Shown: positions 9,189 through 17,516 of the stretch, one piece after another | Layout: every line of letters begins with the position of its first letter | Position numbering within the stretch: position 1 is the first letter of the stretch | NCBI RefSeq assembly: GCF_002007215.1 | Contig: NZ_MUHX01000016.1 | Location: 1 to 59,767, forward strand | DNA from: Pyramidobacter sp. C12-8 | GTDB taxonomy: Bacteria > Synergistota > Synergistia > Synergistales > Dethiosulfovibrionaceae | DNA length: 59,767 nt | Reading direction: 5' to 3' | Notes under the pieces: model-generated | Told to the model about the DNA's origin: nothing | What the model saw: the letters and a program-made list of their open reading frames with translations, nothing else | Database searches by the model: none | Position numbers and translations under genes: made by a program

Positions 9189-10001
9189 TCACAGCGGCAG
9201 GAACTCGGGCTGATGATTTTTGAACACGCAGTAATATGTGAAGCCCGCGTCTTTGAGAATGTCGCCGGCGATGTCGAAGCACGCGCCGATCCGTTCCGGG
9301 AAGTGCGCGTCGGAACCGAGCGTGACCAGTTCGCCGCCCAGCTCGCGGTAGCGTTTGAACACCTCGCGTCCGGGGCTGGAATCGCGCATGCCCACGACGA
9401 GAGATTTTGTGTTCAGCTCGACGGCCTTGTTCTTTCTGATCGCCGTGAGCAGCATGGCGTCGATCAGGTCGGCGTACTGCGCGTAAGCGAAGCCCTCGTT
9501 CTTGCCGGGGATGTCGCGCAGCACGTAATCCAGATGGCCGACGGTGTCGTAGCCGTCGGTGACGGACAGGTTTTCCAGCTCTGTTTCGAAGTAGGCGCGG
9601 ATCGAGGCTTCCTTGCTGCGCCCCTCGTAAAGCGTCTGGTCCTCCGTGTCGCGCCCCTCGAAAATGTGCGTCGAGCCGATCACCATGTCGAACGGGTAGT
9701 CGGCGTAGACTTTGTTGTGCTTTTCCGCCAGGTGGGGCTGCAGGCCGAACTCGATGCCCAAAAGCATCTCGATGCGTCCTTTGTAGGCTTCGCGCGTTTT
9801 CAGCAGTTTTTCGACGTAAGCGCCCACGTTGCCGTTCTCGTTCAGCTGGTAGGTGCTGTGCCATTGAGGATAATCGTAATCCTGGTGGTCGGTGATGCAG
9901 ACGTACTTCATCCCCAGTTTGACGGCGCGGTCGAGCTGGTCTTCGATGGTCGTCTTCGAGTCGCTCGAAGCTTCCGTGTGAATGTGAACGTCGCAGTACA
10001 T
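9189..10001 (-). CDS. PHP-domain phosphoesterase (histidinol-phosphatase HisJ/HisK-like)
   Basis: The 270-residue protein starts with the PHP metal motif YCDVHIHTEASSDS (H6, H8). It also has ITDHQDYD, a central Glu/His segment (GIEFGLQPH, GSTHIFEG) and the C-terminal LGSDAHFPERIGACF, all metal ligands of the tri-zinc PHP phosphatases. The length fits HisJ-type histidinol phosphatases. Context (antiporter and aminotransferase, no his genes) leaves the true substrate open. It lies 12 nt downstream of nhaC on the same transcript. Confidence 0.85.
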   Translation of the reverse strand: MYCDVHIHTEASSDSKTTIEDQLDRAVKLGMKYVCITDHQDYDYPQWHSTYQLNENGNVGAYVEKLLKTREAYKGRIEMLLGIEFGLQPHLAEKHNKVYADYPFDMVIGSTHIFEGRDTEDQTLYEGRSKEASIRAYFETELENLSVTDGYDTVGHLDYVLRDIPGKNEGFAYAQYADLIDAMLLTAIRKNKAVELNTKSLVVGMRDSSPGREVFKRYRELGGELVTLGSDAHFPERIGACFDIAGDILKDAGFTYYCVFKNHQPEFLPL

Positions 10002-10013
10002 TTCCGCGCGCCT

Positions 10014-11495
10014 TTACTGCGCGGCGGCGCGCCGGGCGGCTTTTTCACGCTGCTTGCGGGTCGGCGACGTGCGCAGCCCCAGGCCGGTGAAACCGTAGAA
10101 AATGGCGAGGAGCCAGACGATCCAGCTGAAGAAGGAGTAGCGCAGGAACGTCGTGCTCGACGAGAAAAGCACGCTGGCGTAGAGGATCCCCGACGAAGTC
10201 CAGGGGAAGAAACCCGAGGTGCCCGTGCCGAAGTCCTCCAGCGTGCGGGACAGGTTCAGCGTGTTGACGCCCATCTCCTCGTATTTGGACTTGAACATGC
10301 TGCCGCCGATCAGCAGCGAGACCGTGGAAGAACCGCCGACGGCCGTCAGCACCACCATCGAGATTCCCGTGGTGAGGATCAGGCTGCCCGTGCTCTTGAC
10401 GAAGCCCATCAGCGAGTCCAGCAGCACGTCGAGACAGCCGCACTGCTCGGCGATGGCCGCGAAGTAGAAGCACAGCCAGGTGGCGACGAACGTCTTGTTC
10501 ATGTCGGCGATGCCGCCGCGCTCGAGCAGCGTCTTGGCCGCCTTGCTCATGGCCGCGACGTCGAAATCGGGATGCGCCGCCAGCACCATTTTGGAATTGA
10601 AGCCGCCGTACAGCACGTTGACGGCGTCTTTGGCGGAGAATCCCTGGTAGAGCACGCCGATGACGACGGCGATGAAGCCGGCGCCGAAGAGCACCAGCGT
10701 GGTGGGCTTCTTCGTGAAAGACCCCCAAAGCAGGAACGCGACCGGGATCAGCAGCACCCAGTGGAACTTGAACATGGCGCTCAGCGACGCGAGCAGCGCC
10801 GCCGAATCCTTGCTGACCACCGCGGGCGTCTCGGGGGAGTTCATGCCGATGGAGACGTAAATGCCGATGGCGATCAGCGCCGCGGGAACGACCGTCTTGG
10901 ACATGTTGATGATGTGATCGAAAATGTCGTTGTCCGTCGTCAACGAGGCCAGGACCGTCGTGTCGGAAAGAGGAGAAAGCTTGTCGCCGAACTGCGAACC
11001 GGCGTAGCAGGCTCCCGCCACCAGTCCCAGATTGACGTCCGGCATCGCCATGGCCAGCCCCATCATCGCCAGTCCCGCCGTGGACGCCGAACCGTTGGAC
11101 GTACCGGTCACGGTCGAGAACACGCAGCAGAGCAAAAAGGCGCAAAGCGCGATCCAGCGCGGCGAGACCACCTGCAATCCGTAATAGATCAGCATCGGCA
11201 GCGTGCCGGAGAACATCAGCCCGCCCAGCATGAAGCCGATCGCCAGCAAAATCATGATCACCGGCACCGAACGGCCGATGCGTTTGCCCACGGCCGATTC
11301 CATCTCGTCCCAGGTGTAGCCGCACCGCCAGCTGATCAGCGCCGAATAGGCGGCGACCACGACCATCAGCGGCACGTAGTTCAGCCCCCACAGCGCGCCG
11401 GCGCCGAACGTCAGCAGCAGAAAAACAACCGTTGAGACCGCTTCGAACGTGGTCGGCTTTCTCTTCTCTCGCGCTTTCTTCTCCGCGCTGGACAT
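10014..11495 (-). CDS. NhaC-family Na+/H+ antiporter
   Basis: The 493-residue polytopic membrane protein matches the NhaC family in length and pattern, with about 11-12 hydrophobic segments. Conserved landmarks include GTSNGSASTAGLAMMGLAMAM, GAQ-like AGSQFGDKLSPLSDTTVLAS (about 160-180) and the C-terminal GTSGFFPWTSSGILYAS. NhaC-type proteins exchange Na+ for H+ or a substrate-linked ion, and some are amino-acid or malate-lactate antiporters. As first gene of an operon with an aminotransferase and a phosphatase it could move an amino acid rather than only Na+. Start ATG 11495 has GGGAGGG upstream. Confidence 0.85.
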   Translation of the reverse strand: MSSAEKKAREKRKPTTFEAVSTVVFLLLTFGAGALWGLNYVPLMVVVAAYSALISWRCGYTWDEMESAVGKRIGRSVPVIMILLAIGFMLGGLMFSGTLPMLIYYGLQVVSPRWIALCAFLLCCVFSTVTGTSNGSASTAGLAMMGLAMAMPDVNLGLVAGACYAGSQFGDKLSPLSDTTVLASLTTDNDIFDHIINMSKTVVPAALIAIGIYVSIGMNSPETPAVVSKDSAALLASLSAMFKFHWVLLIPVAFLLWGSFTKKPTTLVLFGAGFIAVVIGVLYQGFSAKDAVNVLYGGFNSKMVLAAHPDFDVAAMSKAAKTLLERGGIADMNKTFVATWLCFYFAAIAEQCGCLDVLLDSLMGFVKSTGSLILTTGISMVVLTAVGGSSTVSLLIGGSMFKSKYEEMGVNTLNLSRTLEDFGTGTSGFFPWTSSGILYASVLFSSSTTFLRYSFFSWIVWLLAIFYGFTGLGLRTSPTRKQREKAARRAAAQ

Positions 11496-11528
11496 GGAAA
11501 ATCCCTCCCGATCGAGTGTTTTATGTGA

Positions 11529-11547
11529 AGGGAACCGGCGGTTCCCT
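11529..11547. promoter_or_regulatory. Palindrome in the nhaC operon leader
   Basis: AGGGAACC and GGTTCCCT are separated by 3 nt, 34 nt before the nhaC start. It could be an mRNA leader hairpin or an operator; nothing links it to a named regulator. Confidence 0.4.
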
Positions 11548-11579
11548 AAACATCCTTTTGTCGCTGAATAAGTTCTAAT

Positions 11580-11589
11580 TTGTATACAA
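11580..11589. promoter_or_regulatory. GntR-like operator candidate
   Basis: The perfect decamer palindrome TTGTATACAA lies about 22 nt downstream of the -10 element, where a repressor would block nhaC operon transcription. The shape resembles operators of FadR-subfamily GntR regulators. No GntR gene is in the window. Confidence 0.35.
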
Positions 11590-11610
11590 TGAAAATCTTA
11601 TGACAATAGA

Positions 11611-11638
11611 ATTATACCTTATAACAAAGCTTTGTCAA
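11611..11638 (-). promoter_or_regulatory. Sigma70 promoter of the nhaC operon
   Basis: Reading the minus strand, TTGACA (11638-11633) and TATAAT (11616-11611) are separated by 16 nt: both boxes are full consensus. Transcription would begin near 11604, about 110 nt before nhaC. Confidence 0.8.
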
Positions 11639-11731
11639 TCGGGGCGAAGATATTTTTTCAAGAACGTTGGAATGCCGCAGCGCAACGACGCGAACAAAAA
11701 CCGCGCCGGCGGAAAAACGTCGCGCCCGGAC

Positions 11732-11776
11732 AAAAAACGGAGTCGGCCGAGAAACTCGACCGGCTCCGTTTTTTGT
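11732..11776 (-). terminator. Terminator of the cit operon
   Basis: CGGAGTCGGCCGAG pairs with CTCGACCGGCTCCG (G-U pairs allowed) around AAA. A6 on the left supplies the U tract on the minus strand, and T6 on the right makes it usable in both directions. Confidence 0.85.
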
Positions 11777-11784
11777 ATGCGATT

Positions 11785-13335
11785 TTATTTTTTCTTCAGC
11801 TGACGCACCACGTCGATGACCGTGCCGTCGCGCCATTCGATGACGCCGACGATCCGGTCGGTGGTCTCGACGGGATCCATGGGGCCGGACATCCGCCTGG
11901 CCTTGTCGGCCAATTCGTCCATGGAGATCACCGGCACGTCACGGATCCCCCGGCACGCCTCGACCAGGTCGGCGCGGCGCGGATTGACGGTGATGCCGTA
12001 CTCCGTGACGACGGCGTCGACGCATTCGCCGGGCGTCGTCACCGAGTAGACTGTGTCGGTGACGCAGGGGATGCGGCCGCGCAGCAGCGGCTGGGCGATG
12101 ATCGTCAGTTTGGCGCTGGCCGCCGTGTCCTGATGGCCGCCGATGCCGTGCAGCAGCGCGCCGTCGGCTTCCGTGTTGACGTTGACGTTGAAGTCGCGGT
12201 CCACTTCCGTGGCGCCGAGAATGACCACGTCGAGCATGTTGACCGCGGCTCCCCGGTTCCATGGATTGGCGTACATGTCGGCGGAAATTTCCACGTGCCG
12301 CGGATCCGCGGCGATGGATCTGACCGCGCCGAGATCGAAGGACTGCACGTCGAGCAGCTTGTCGACCAGCCCCTCGCGAAGCAGGTCGACGAAATAGCTG
12401 GTGATGCCGCCCAGGCCGAAACTGCCTTTGATGCCTTTCCTGAGCATGGCGTCTTTCATGAACGCCGTCACGGCGAGGGCGATGCCGCCGGCGCCGGTCT
12501 GGAAGGAAATCCCGGTTTGGAAGTACGGGCTCGCTTCGATCAGTCTGGAGGCGTAGCGGGCGATGAGCAGCCGCAGCGGATCTCTCGTCACCTTGGTGGT
12601 GCCGGAGACGATGCCCGCGGGATCGCCGATGCTGGGGACCGCGACGACGAAGTCGGCGCAGGTCTGGTTGATCGAGATCGGCGCGTTGGGATAGGGCACG
12701 AGGTTGTCGGTGACGGCGACGACGCAGTCGGCGTACTGACAGTCGGTGAAGGCGTAGCCCAAAGACCCGCAGGCCGAGGGGCCCTGCACGCCGTTCATGT
12801 TGCCGTAACGGTCGCATGACGGCGCGGCCATGAAAGCCACGTCGATATGCACGTCGCCGCACATGATGGCGCGCGGCCGGCCGCCGTGGCTGCGCAGCAC
12901 CGCGGGCTCCCCGAGCCCCCCCGCGGAGACGATCTGGCCGATGGGGCCGTTGACGGATCCCCAGATGCGGGCGACGACGCCCGATTGGATATGATCGATC
13001 AGATGCTTGTGCACGCCGAAAAGCGCCGTGGGAAAGAGGGTCAGGTCGCGGATTCCCATTTCCGCGCAGGCGTCGATCACCTGGTTGACCACGTAATCGC
13101 CGTTGCGCAGATGATGGTGGAAGGAAATGGTCATGCCGCTTTTCAGGCCGGACGCGGCGATGGCGGCTTTGAGGTCGGGCAGCACCTTGTCGGTGCGGTC
13201 GGCGTTGGTGACGCGCAGACGCGGGCCGACGACGTTGCCCGACGGCTGAAGGGCGAAAGCGCCGCGATAGGGTTTGACTTTTCCGTATCCTTCGATAAAG
13301 GCGGGGATGTCCCGTCCCAGTGCGTTGAGAGGCAT
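11785..13335 (-). CDS. citF: Citrate lyase alpha subunit (citrate:acetyl-ACP transferase), or citramalate lyase homolog
   Basis: The 516-residue protein is a full-length CitF: MPLNALGRDIPAFIEGYGKV at the N-terminus, SFHHHLRNGDYVVN, SACGSLGYAFTDCQYAD, and TEYGITVNP near the C-terminus, where CoA-transferase relatives have the active Glu. It transfers the lyase acyl carrier from acetate to citrate, giving citryl-ACP. ATG 13335 is set by homology and by the 3-nt gap to citE; the frame continues upstream only as antisense-like sequence. Order citD-citE-citF is canonical, but citC, citX and citG are absent here. Citramalate lyase has the same three-subunit build and cannot be excluded. Confidence 0.9.
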   Translation of the reverse strand: MPLNALGRDIPAFIEGYGKVKPYRGAFALQPSGNVVGPRLRVTNADRTDKVLPDLKAAIAASGLKSGMTISFHHHLRNGDYVVNQVIDACAEMGIRDLTLFPTALFGVHKHLIDHIQSGVVARIWGSVNGPIGQIVSAGGLGEPAVLRSHGGRPRAIMCGDVHIDVAFMAAPSCDRYGNMNGVQGPSACGSLGYAFTDCQYADCVVAVTDNLVPYPNAPISINQTCADFVVAVPSIGDPAGIVSGTTKVTRDPLRLLIARYASRLIEASPYFQTGISFQTGAGGIALAVTAFMKDAMLRKGIKGSFGLGGITSYFVDLLREGLVDKLLDVQSFDLGAVRSIAADPRHVEISADMYANPWNRGAAVNMLDVVILGATEVDRDFNVNVNTEADGALLHGIGGHQDTAASAKLTIIAQPLLRGRIPCVTDTVYSVTTPGECVDAVVTEYGITVNPRRADLVEACRGIRDVPVISMDELADKARRMSGPMDPVETTDRIVGVIEWRDGTVIDVVRQLKKK

Positions 13336-13337
13336 GG

Positions 13338-14210
13338 CTATTCGTCCTCCTTTTCCAGGCCGGCCTTGACGAGAATGTAACGGGCGCGCTTGACCACGGG
13401 AACGTCGACCATCCGTCCGTCCACGGACACCGTGCCGAGGCCGCGCGCGCGGGCGTCCTCGGCCGCGGCGATGATGCGCTGCGCCTTTTCGATTTCCTTC
13501 TCCGAGGGCGTGAAGATCTCGTGGATGACGGGGATCTGGTTGGGATGGATGATGCTCTTGCCGTCGAACCCCAGATCCTTGGAAAACTGGGCGTCGCGGC
13601 GCAGACCTTCGTCGTCGGTGACGCGGGGAAACATCAGGTCGATGGCGTCCACCCCGGCGGCGCGGGCGGCGATGACGATCATGCGGCGCGACCATTCCAG
13701 CTCGGTGCCTTCGGGCGTGCGGCTTGTCTTCAGATCGGCGACCAGATCTTCGCCGCCGGGCAGGATGGCGGTCACGCGCCTGGAAGCCATGGCGACGTCG
13801 TAGGCATGCCAGATCCCGTAGGCCGTTTCGAGGATGCAGAACAGCTTGATGTGCCCCTGCGCGATGCCGTATTTGTCCTCGAGGCGGCTCAGCTCTTCGT
13901 CCACGTCTTTGATGACCTGCGGGCTGTCGGCCTTGGGCAGGCGGATGCCGTCGAGGCGTTTGCAGGGAACGACGGCCTCGAGGTCTTTCTTCCAGAACTC
14001 GGTGTCGGCGCCGTTGATGCGCACCGTCACTTCCACGCTGCCGAAGTCGCCGCGCCGGAGAAATTTGGAGATCATGACGCGGGCCGCGTCCTTTTCGGAC
14101 AGCGCCACGGCGTCCTCCATGTCCATGACGATGCCGTCGGAGCCGAAGAGATGACCGCGCACCAGCATATTGGGATTGTTGCCGGGCAGATAGAGCATCG
14201 TGCGGCGCAT
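13338..14210 (-). CDS. citE: Citrate lyase beta subunit (citryl-ACP lyase)
   Basis: The 290-residue CitE has the typical start MRRTMLYLPGNNPNML, DGIVMDMEDAV (Mg-binding acidic residues), ILETAYGIWHAYD, ILPGGEDLVADL and FDGKSIIHPNQIPVIHE. It cleaves citryl-ACP, or a methylated analogue, to acetyl-ACP and a 2-oxo acid in the cytosol. Its start codon overlaps the citD stop (ATAATG arrangement at 14210), which points to coupled translation. Length and motifs are normal for lyase CitE rather than stand-alone CitE-like CLYBL proteins. Confidence 0.92.
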   Translation of the reverse strand: MRRTMLYLPGNNPNMLVRGHLFGSDGIVMDMEDAVALSEKDAARVMISKFLRRGDFGSVEVTVRINGADTEFWKKDLEAVVPCKRLDGIRLPKADSPQVIKDVDEELSRLEDKYGIAQGHIKLFCILETAYGIWHAYDVAMASRRVTAILPGGEDLVADLKTSRTPEGTELEWSRRMIVIAARAAGVDAIDLMFPRVTDDEGLRRDAQFSKDLGFDGKSIIHPNQIPVIHEIFTPSEKEIEKAQRIIAAAEDARARGLGTVSVDGRMVDVPVVKRARYILVKAGLEKEDE

Positions 14211-14476
14211 TATCTCTCACCTCTCAGACGCTTCACGGCCGTCTCGACGCGCGCTTCGAGCACCACGTCGAGCGCGCCGCGGTCGTTCACGTTCACCGTC
14301 AGGTCGTTGGCGCCCAGCGCTTCGAGCGTGTCCCTGACGGCCTTTTCCATGGCGGAGCGGAAACGGCTGACGCCGTTCCCTTCAAGTTCGACGACGAGGC
14401 CGGAACCGGGAGCTGCCTCGGTCACTGTGACCAGACAATCCATCGATTCAAGCGTGCCCGCGCTTGCTGTTTTCAT
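14210..14476 (-). CDS. citD: Citrate lyase gamma subunit (acyl carrier protein)
   Basis: The 88-residue protein has the CitD signature AGTLESMD near the N-terminus; its serine carries the phosphoribosyl-dephospho-CoA prosthetic group in this family. The C-terminal DLTVNVNDRGALDVVLEARVETA matches CitD well. ATG 14476 is preferred over TTG 14482 because AAGGAGG sits at a good 10-nt distance. It is the first gene of the citDEF unit. The modifying enzymes CitX/CitG and the acetylating ligase CitC must be encoded elsewhere. Confidence 0.9.
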   Translation of the reverse strand: MKTASAGTLESMDCLVTVTEAAPGSGLVVELEGNGVSRFRSAMEKAVRDTLEALGANDLTVNVNDRGALDVVLEARVETAVKRLRGER

Positions 14477-14551
14477 TCCCAAAAGACCTCCTTAAAAGGG
14501 CTTTGTTCAACGGACGAGTATTCTCGAAAAGGTTCGCTCTAAAAATTATTA

Positions 14552-14566
14552 TTGTAAAATTTACAA
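14552..14566. promoter_or_regulatory. Palindromic operator candidate upstream of citDEF
   Basis: TTGTAAAATTTACAA is a perfect 15-bp inverted repeat with a central A. It overlaps the nitroreductase stop codon and lies 76 nt upstream of citD, in the expected promoter region. The cognate regulator is unknown. Confidence 0.45.
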
Positions 14567-15145
14567 CGAAATGTCACTCTGGATGCGGCCATCTTTGCGT
14601 GATGGAACCGGCGGATTATCTATGTTCGTATGTCCTACGCACAGCGAGGCGAGGATTACTTCATCATCCGTAAGTCCCAGTGGCACAAAAAGCGCACGGA
14701 GAGCCGGCACATCAGTGAACCAATGTGGTTGGTTGATCCAACATGCGCCAAGTCCCAATGAATGTGCAGCCAGTAGCATGTTTTCGACAGCTGCCGCACA
14801 TTCAGCCATTCCATTTGTCCTGTCTCGAGGGGCTACGGCAGAGATTAGTACCGGTGCATGATAGATAAAATGGTAATGAGGTGCCTTTGCACGTGCGACC
14901 GAAAAATCCATGATATCATTCTCTGTCAATTTATGTGTGAGTAGTTCGCGCTGTATGACAGCATTAATTCTTGCTAAAGACTCATGTTTTGTCTGCACAA
15001 ACAGCCTTACCCTTTGTGTATTATGCCCAGTTGGCGCATGTAAGCCACAGTCGATAATCGTTCGGAGAAGTTCTAATTCAACCGGTGTATCTGAATAGTT
15101 GCGTATACTGCGACGCGAAAGTATGTTCTGAATAACAGTGTTCAT
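14561..15145 (-). CDS. Nitroreductase-family flavoprotein
   Basis: The 194-residue protein has the nitroreductase opening ILSRRSIRNYSDTPVE (FMN phosphate contacts), CGLHAPTGHNTQ, AAVENMLLAAHSLGLGACWI and a C-terminal ILASLCVGH. Such enzymes use FMN and NAD(P)H; the substrate is not predictable. ATG 15145 is chosen for the upstream GAGGAGG at a normal distance, although the frame extends further. Base composition is clearly AT-richer than citDEF on one side and prpF on the other, suggesting recent acquisition. Confidence 0.85.
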   Translation of the reverse strand: MNTVIQNILSRRSIRNYSDTPVELELLRTIIDCGLHAPTGHNTQRVRLFVQTKHESLARINAVIQRELLTHKLTENDIMDFSVARAKAPHYHFIYHAPVLISAVAPRDRTNGMAECAAAVENMLLAAHSLGLGACWINQPHWFTDVPALRALFVPLGLTDDEVILASLCVGHTNIDNPPVPSRKDGRIQSDISL

Positions 15146-15224
15146 AGTTAAGCCTCCTCTAATGGTAGCTCTCATGAAAAACATTATAGACAATAATTAT
15201 TCGCTTACAAATACTAATACTGTG

Positions 15225-15267
15225 AAGATCGCCGTTGCTTTAGCAGTACAAAAGCAACGGCGATCTT
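15225..15267 (-). terminator. Long perfect inverted repeat after prpF
   Basis: An arm of about 17 nt (AAGATCGCCGTTGCTTT) pairs perfectly with its complement across about 8 nt. It lies between prpF and the nitroreductase on the minus strand. No clear T tract follows on either strand, so it may be a weak terminator or a processing hairpin. Confidence 0.5.
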
Positions 15268-15299
15268 GGGGATAGCACAGCATACTGCTTCGAACGGAC

Positions 15300-16478
15300 T
15301 TAGTCGCGGACGTAGACCCAGCCTTCCATGATGCGGCGCGCCGTGCGATCGAGATTGCCGCTCAGCACGGTATGAGTGCCGTCGGAGTTGTCTTTCAGAT
15401 CGGCGTAGGCATCCATGACGCCCCAGGGATGGCCGATGCGGATGTGCGCGGCGTGATTGTCGGGGCGCTTGCCGCGGCCGCAGACGATCTCGTTGACGAT
15501 CGTGCCGGGAGTGTTGGCGGCGGTGATGGTGCAGATCGCGCCGGTGCCCATGTAAGCGTCGATCATCTTCATGTTGACCGAGAATAAACGTCCGACCAGG
15601 TCGATATCTTCGGCGGAGATGGGCTTGCCGCTGCCGGCCGTGTAGTCGACGGGCCGGCGTACGAAAGCGATCTTGGGCAGCGTCTGGCTGTTCTTTCTGG
15701 CGTCTTCGAGATCTTTGGCGAAGCCCAGCGTGATGGCGCCGGTGCCGCGGATGATCTCGAGGACGCGGCAGATTTCCTGGCAGTTCGGCAAAGCGTTGAA
15801 CTCCGCCGGAATCTCGGTGCCGGAGACGCCGAAATCCTCTGGATGGACGAAGATCACGGGATTGGCGGCGTCGACGAAGCTGTACTCGTAGGTCGTGCCG
15901 TCGACAGTGATGGAGTCTTTGACATGCCCGGTCGGCAGCAGCTTGCCGGAGGCCGCTCCCTGAGGCGCCACGAACTTGAGCGTGACTTTTGCGGCCGTGC
16001 CGGGAACGCCGTCGATGGCGAAATCTCCTTCGGTGACGGCGCGGCCGTCTTTGACGGGAACCTGGGCGACGATTTCCTTCTGCGTGTTGGTGTTGAAGAT
16101 GTGAACTTCCGTCATGGGCTCGACGGCTTTCACCAGGCCTTCGTCGATGGCGTACGGCCCGACGGCGGATGAGATGTTGCCGCAGTTCATGGTCTTGCCG
16201 ACGATCGGCGCCGTCACGTCGACCTGGCCGAACGAGTAATCCACGTCGATGCCGGGACGGCTGCTCTTCTTGATCACGGCGACCTTGCTGGTGGACGTGT
16301 TGGCGCCGCCCATGCCGTCGATCTGGCGGCGATCCGGCGAACCGAAGGCGGAAAGAATCACCTTGTCGCGTTCCGCCACGTCCTGCGGCAGGTCCTCGTC
16401 GCGAAAGAACACCGCCTTGCTCGTGCCTCCGCGCATATAGACGCAGGGAATTTTCCTGTTGGGCTTGTAGTCGGCCAT
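15300..16478 (-). CDS. prpF: PrpF-family isomerase (methylaconitate/methylitaconate/oxalomesaconate type)
   Basis: The 392-residue protein matches PrpF: IPCVYMRGGTSKAVFF at the N-terminus, DGMGGANTSTSKVAVI, TMNCGNISSAVGPYAI with the family's catalytic cysteine, and NHAAHIRIGHPWGVMDA near the end. The family shifts double bonds in unsaturated tri- and dicarboxylates: PrpF in the methylcitrate cycle, methylitaconate isomerase in nicotinate fermentation, and 4-oxalomesaconate tautomerase. No methylcitrate synthase is near. Together with the PrpD, LeuCD and Cit genes around it, a role in fermenting such acids is likely, with the exact substrate open. It is divergent from a LysR. Confidence 0.88.
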   Translation of the reverse strand: MADYKPNRKIPCVYMRGGTSKAVFFRDEDLPQDVAERDKVILSAFGSPDRRQIDGMGGANTSTSKVAVIKKSSRPGIDVDYSFGQVDVTAPIVGKTMNCGNISSAVGPYAIDEGLVKAVEPMTEVHIFNTNTQKEIVAQVPVKDGRAVTEGDFAIDGVPGTAAKVTLKFVAPQGAASGKLLPTGHVKDSITVDGTTYEYSFVDAANPVIFVHPEDFGVSGTEIPAEFNALPNCQEICRVLEIIRGTGAITLGFAKDLEDARKNSQTLPKIAFVRRPVDYTAGSGKPISAEDIDLVGRLFSVNMKMIDAYMGTGAICTITAANTPGTIVNEIVCGRGKRPDNHAAHIRIGHPWGVMDAYADLKDNSDGTHTVLSGNLDRTARRIMEGWVYVRD

Positions 16479-16561
16479 CGTAAAACTTCCTTTCTTATCC
16501 GCAATTTTTGAGATAGAATGTTTGTGGAAATGTGCAAATTTTATTTGCGAGGTGAAGCGTC

Positions 16562-17512
16562 GTGCTGAACAATTACAACTATTTCATCACTCTTGCCGAG
16601 GAGAAGAACATCTCCCGCGCCGCGGAACGGCTGTTTATTTCCCATCAGTGTCTGAGCAAATACCTGAAAAACCTCGAGCAGGAATACCGCGTCACGTTTT
16701 TCGAACGCTCTCCCAGGCTGAAATTGACGGTAGCCGGCGAAGCCATGCTGAACATGCTGCGCCAAGTCCAGTTTCTCGAGAGGAACCTGGAAAGCCAGCT
16801 CGACGACATCCGTCAGTCCAGAAGGGGAATCATTCGTCTGGGAACGACCGAGGGACGCTATCGGATCCTGTTCCCCGATCTGCTGTCGCAGTTCAAAAAG
16901 ATCTATCCCGACGTGCTTCTCGAGGTCAGTTACGCCACTTCCGAACAGTTGACCGAAAGCGTTCTCAAAAATGAGCTCGACATCGTGCTGATGAACAAGA
17001 GCTTCGTGAATCGCAGCCAGCTCACCGTTCAGCCGCTGCTGGACGAAAGGATCTATCTGGTCATTTCGGACAACATGCTTGAACAGTACTTTCCGGAGCG
17101 GTATCCGGAATGCCGGGAACTCTTCGCGGCGGAAGGCGCCGATCTGAAGATGTTCCAGCACGTTCCCTTTATCCTCAACCGTAAGAGCTTCAACAGCCGT
17201 ATCATGCTGGACTCTTATCTGCAGGCCCATAACCTTCATCTGAACTGCGTCATGGAACTGACCCAGCTGGATCTGCATTTCATGATGTCCGCCCGCGACT
17301 ACGCCGCCAGTTTCTGTTGGTCCATGTACATCCCGCTGATCCGGCGCATGAATCGGGCGGATCCCGAACGTCATCTGAACGTATTCCCCGTCAAGGGCGT
17401 CGAGGCGCTGAACCATATGGTTCTGGTGACTCAAGAGGGAAAAATCCTGCCGGAATACGGGCGTGAGTTGATCGAAGTGATAAAAAGAAACTGCGCCGGG
17501 TTTGAGAAATAA
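16562..17512 (+). CDS. LysR-family transcriptional regulator
   Basis: The 316-residue LTTR has its helix-turn-helix in NISRAAERLFISHQCLSKYLKNLEQ (about 16-40) and a full effector domain. The start is GTG 16562 with GAGGTGA upstream. It is divergent from prpF across an 83-nt gap and convergent with the PrpD genes, so prpF and the island around it are its natural targets. Its helix-turn-helix closely resembles that of the LysR at 5043-6059. Confidence 0.9.
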   Translation: MLNNYNYFITLAEEKNISRAAERLFISHQCLSKYLKNLEQEYRVTFFERSPRLKLTVAGEAMLNMLRQVQFLERNLESQLDDIRQSRRGIIRLGTTEGRYRILFPDLLSQFKKIYPDVLLEVSYATSEQLTESVLKNELDIVLMNKSFVNRSQLTVQPLLDERIYLVISDNMLEQYFPERYPECRELFAAEGADLKMFQHVPFILNRKSFNSRIMLDSYLQAHNLHLNCVMELTQLDLHFMMSARDYAASFCWSMYIPLIRRMNRADPERHLNVFPVKGVEALNHMVLVTQEGKILPEYGRELIEVIKRNCAGFEK

Positions 17513-17516
17513 GTCG

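Noticed and set aside
9138-11435. 765-residue plus-strand frame opposite the nhaC operon
   Set aside because: It is a long antisense shadow typical of GC-rich DNA, rich in His/Arg/Asp with no domain. The minus strand carries three recognisable genes.
13336-14220. 811-residue continuous frame making a CitE-CitF fusion
   Set aside because: The N-terminal part of this frame is out-of-frame sequence over citE. CitE and CitF are separate genes with their own starts.
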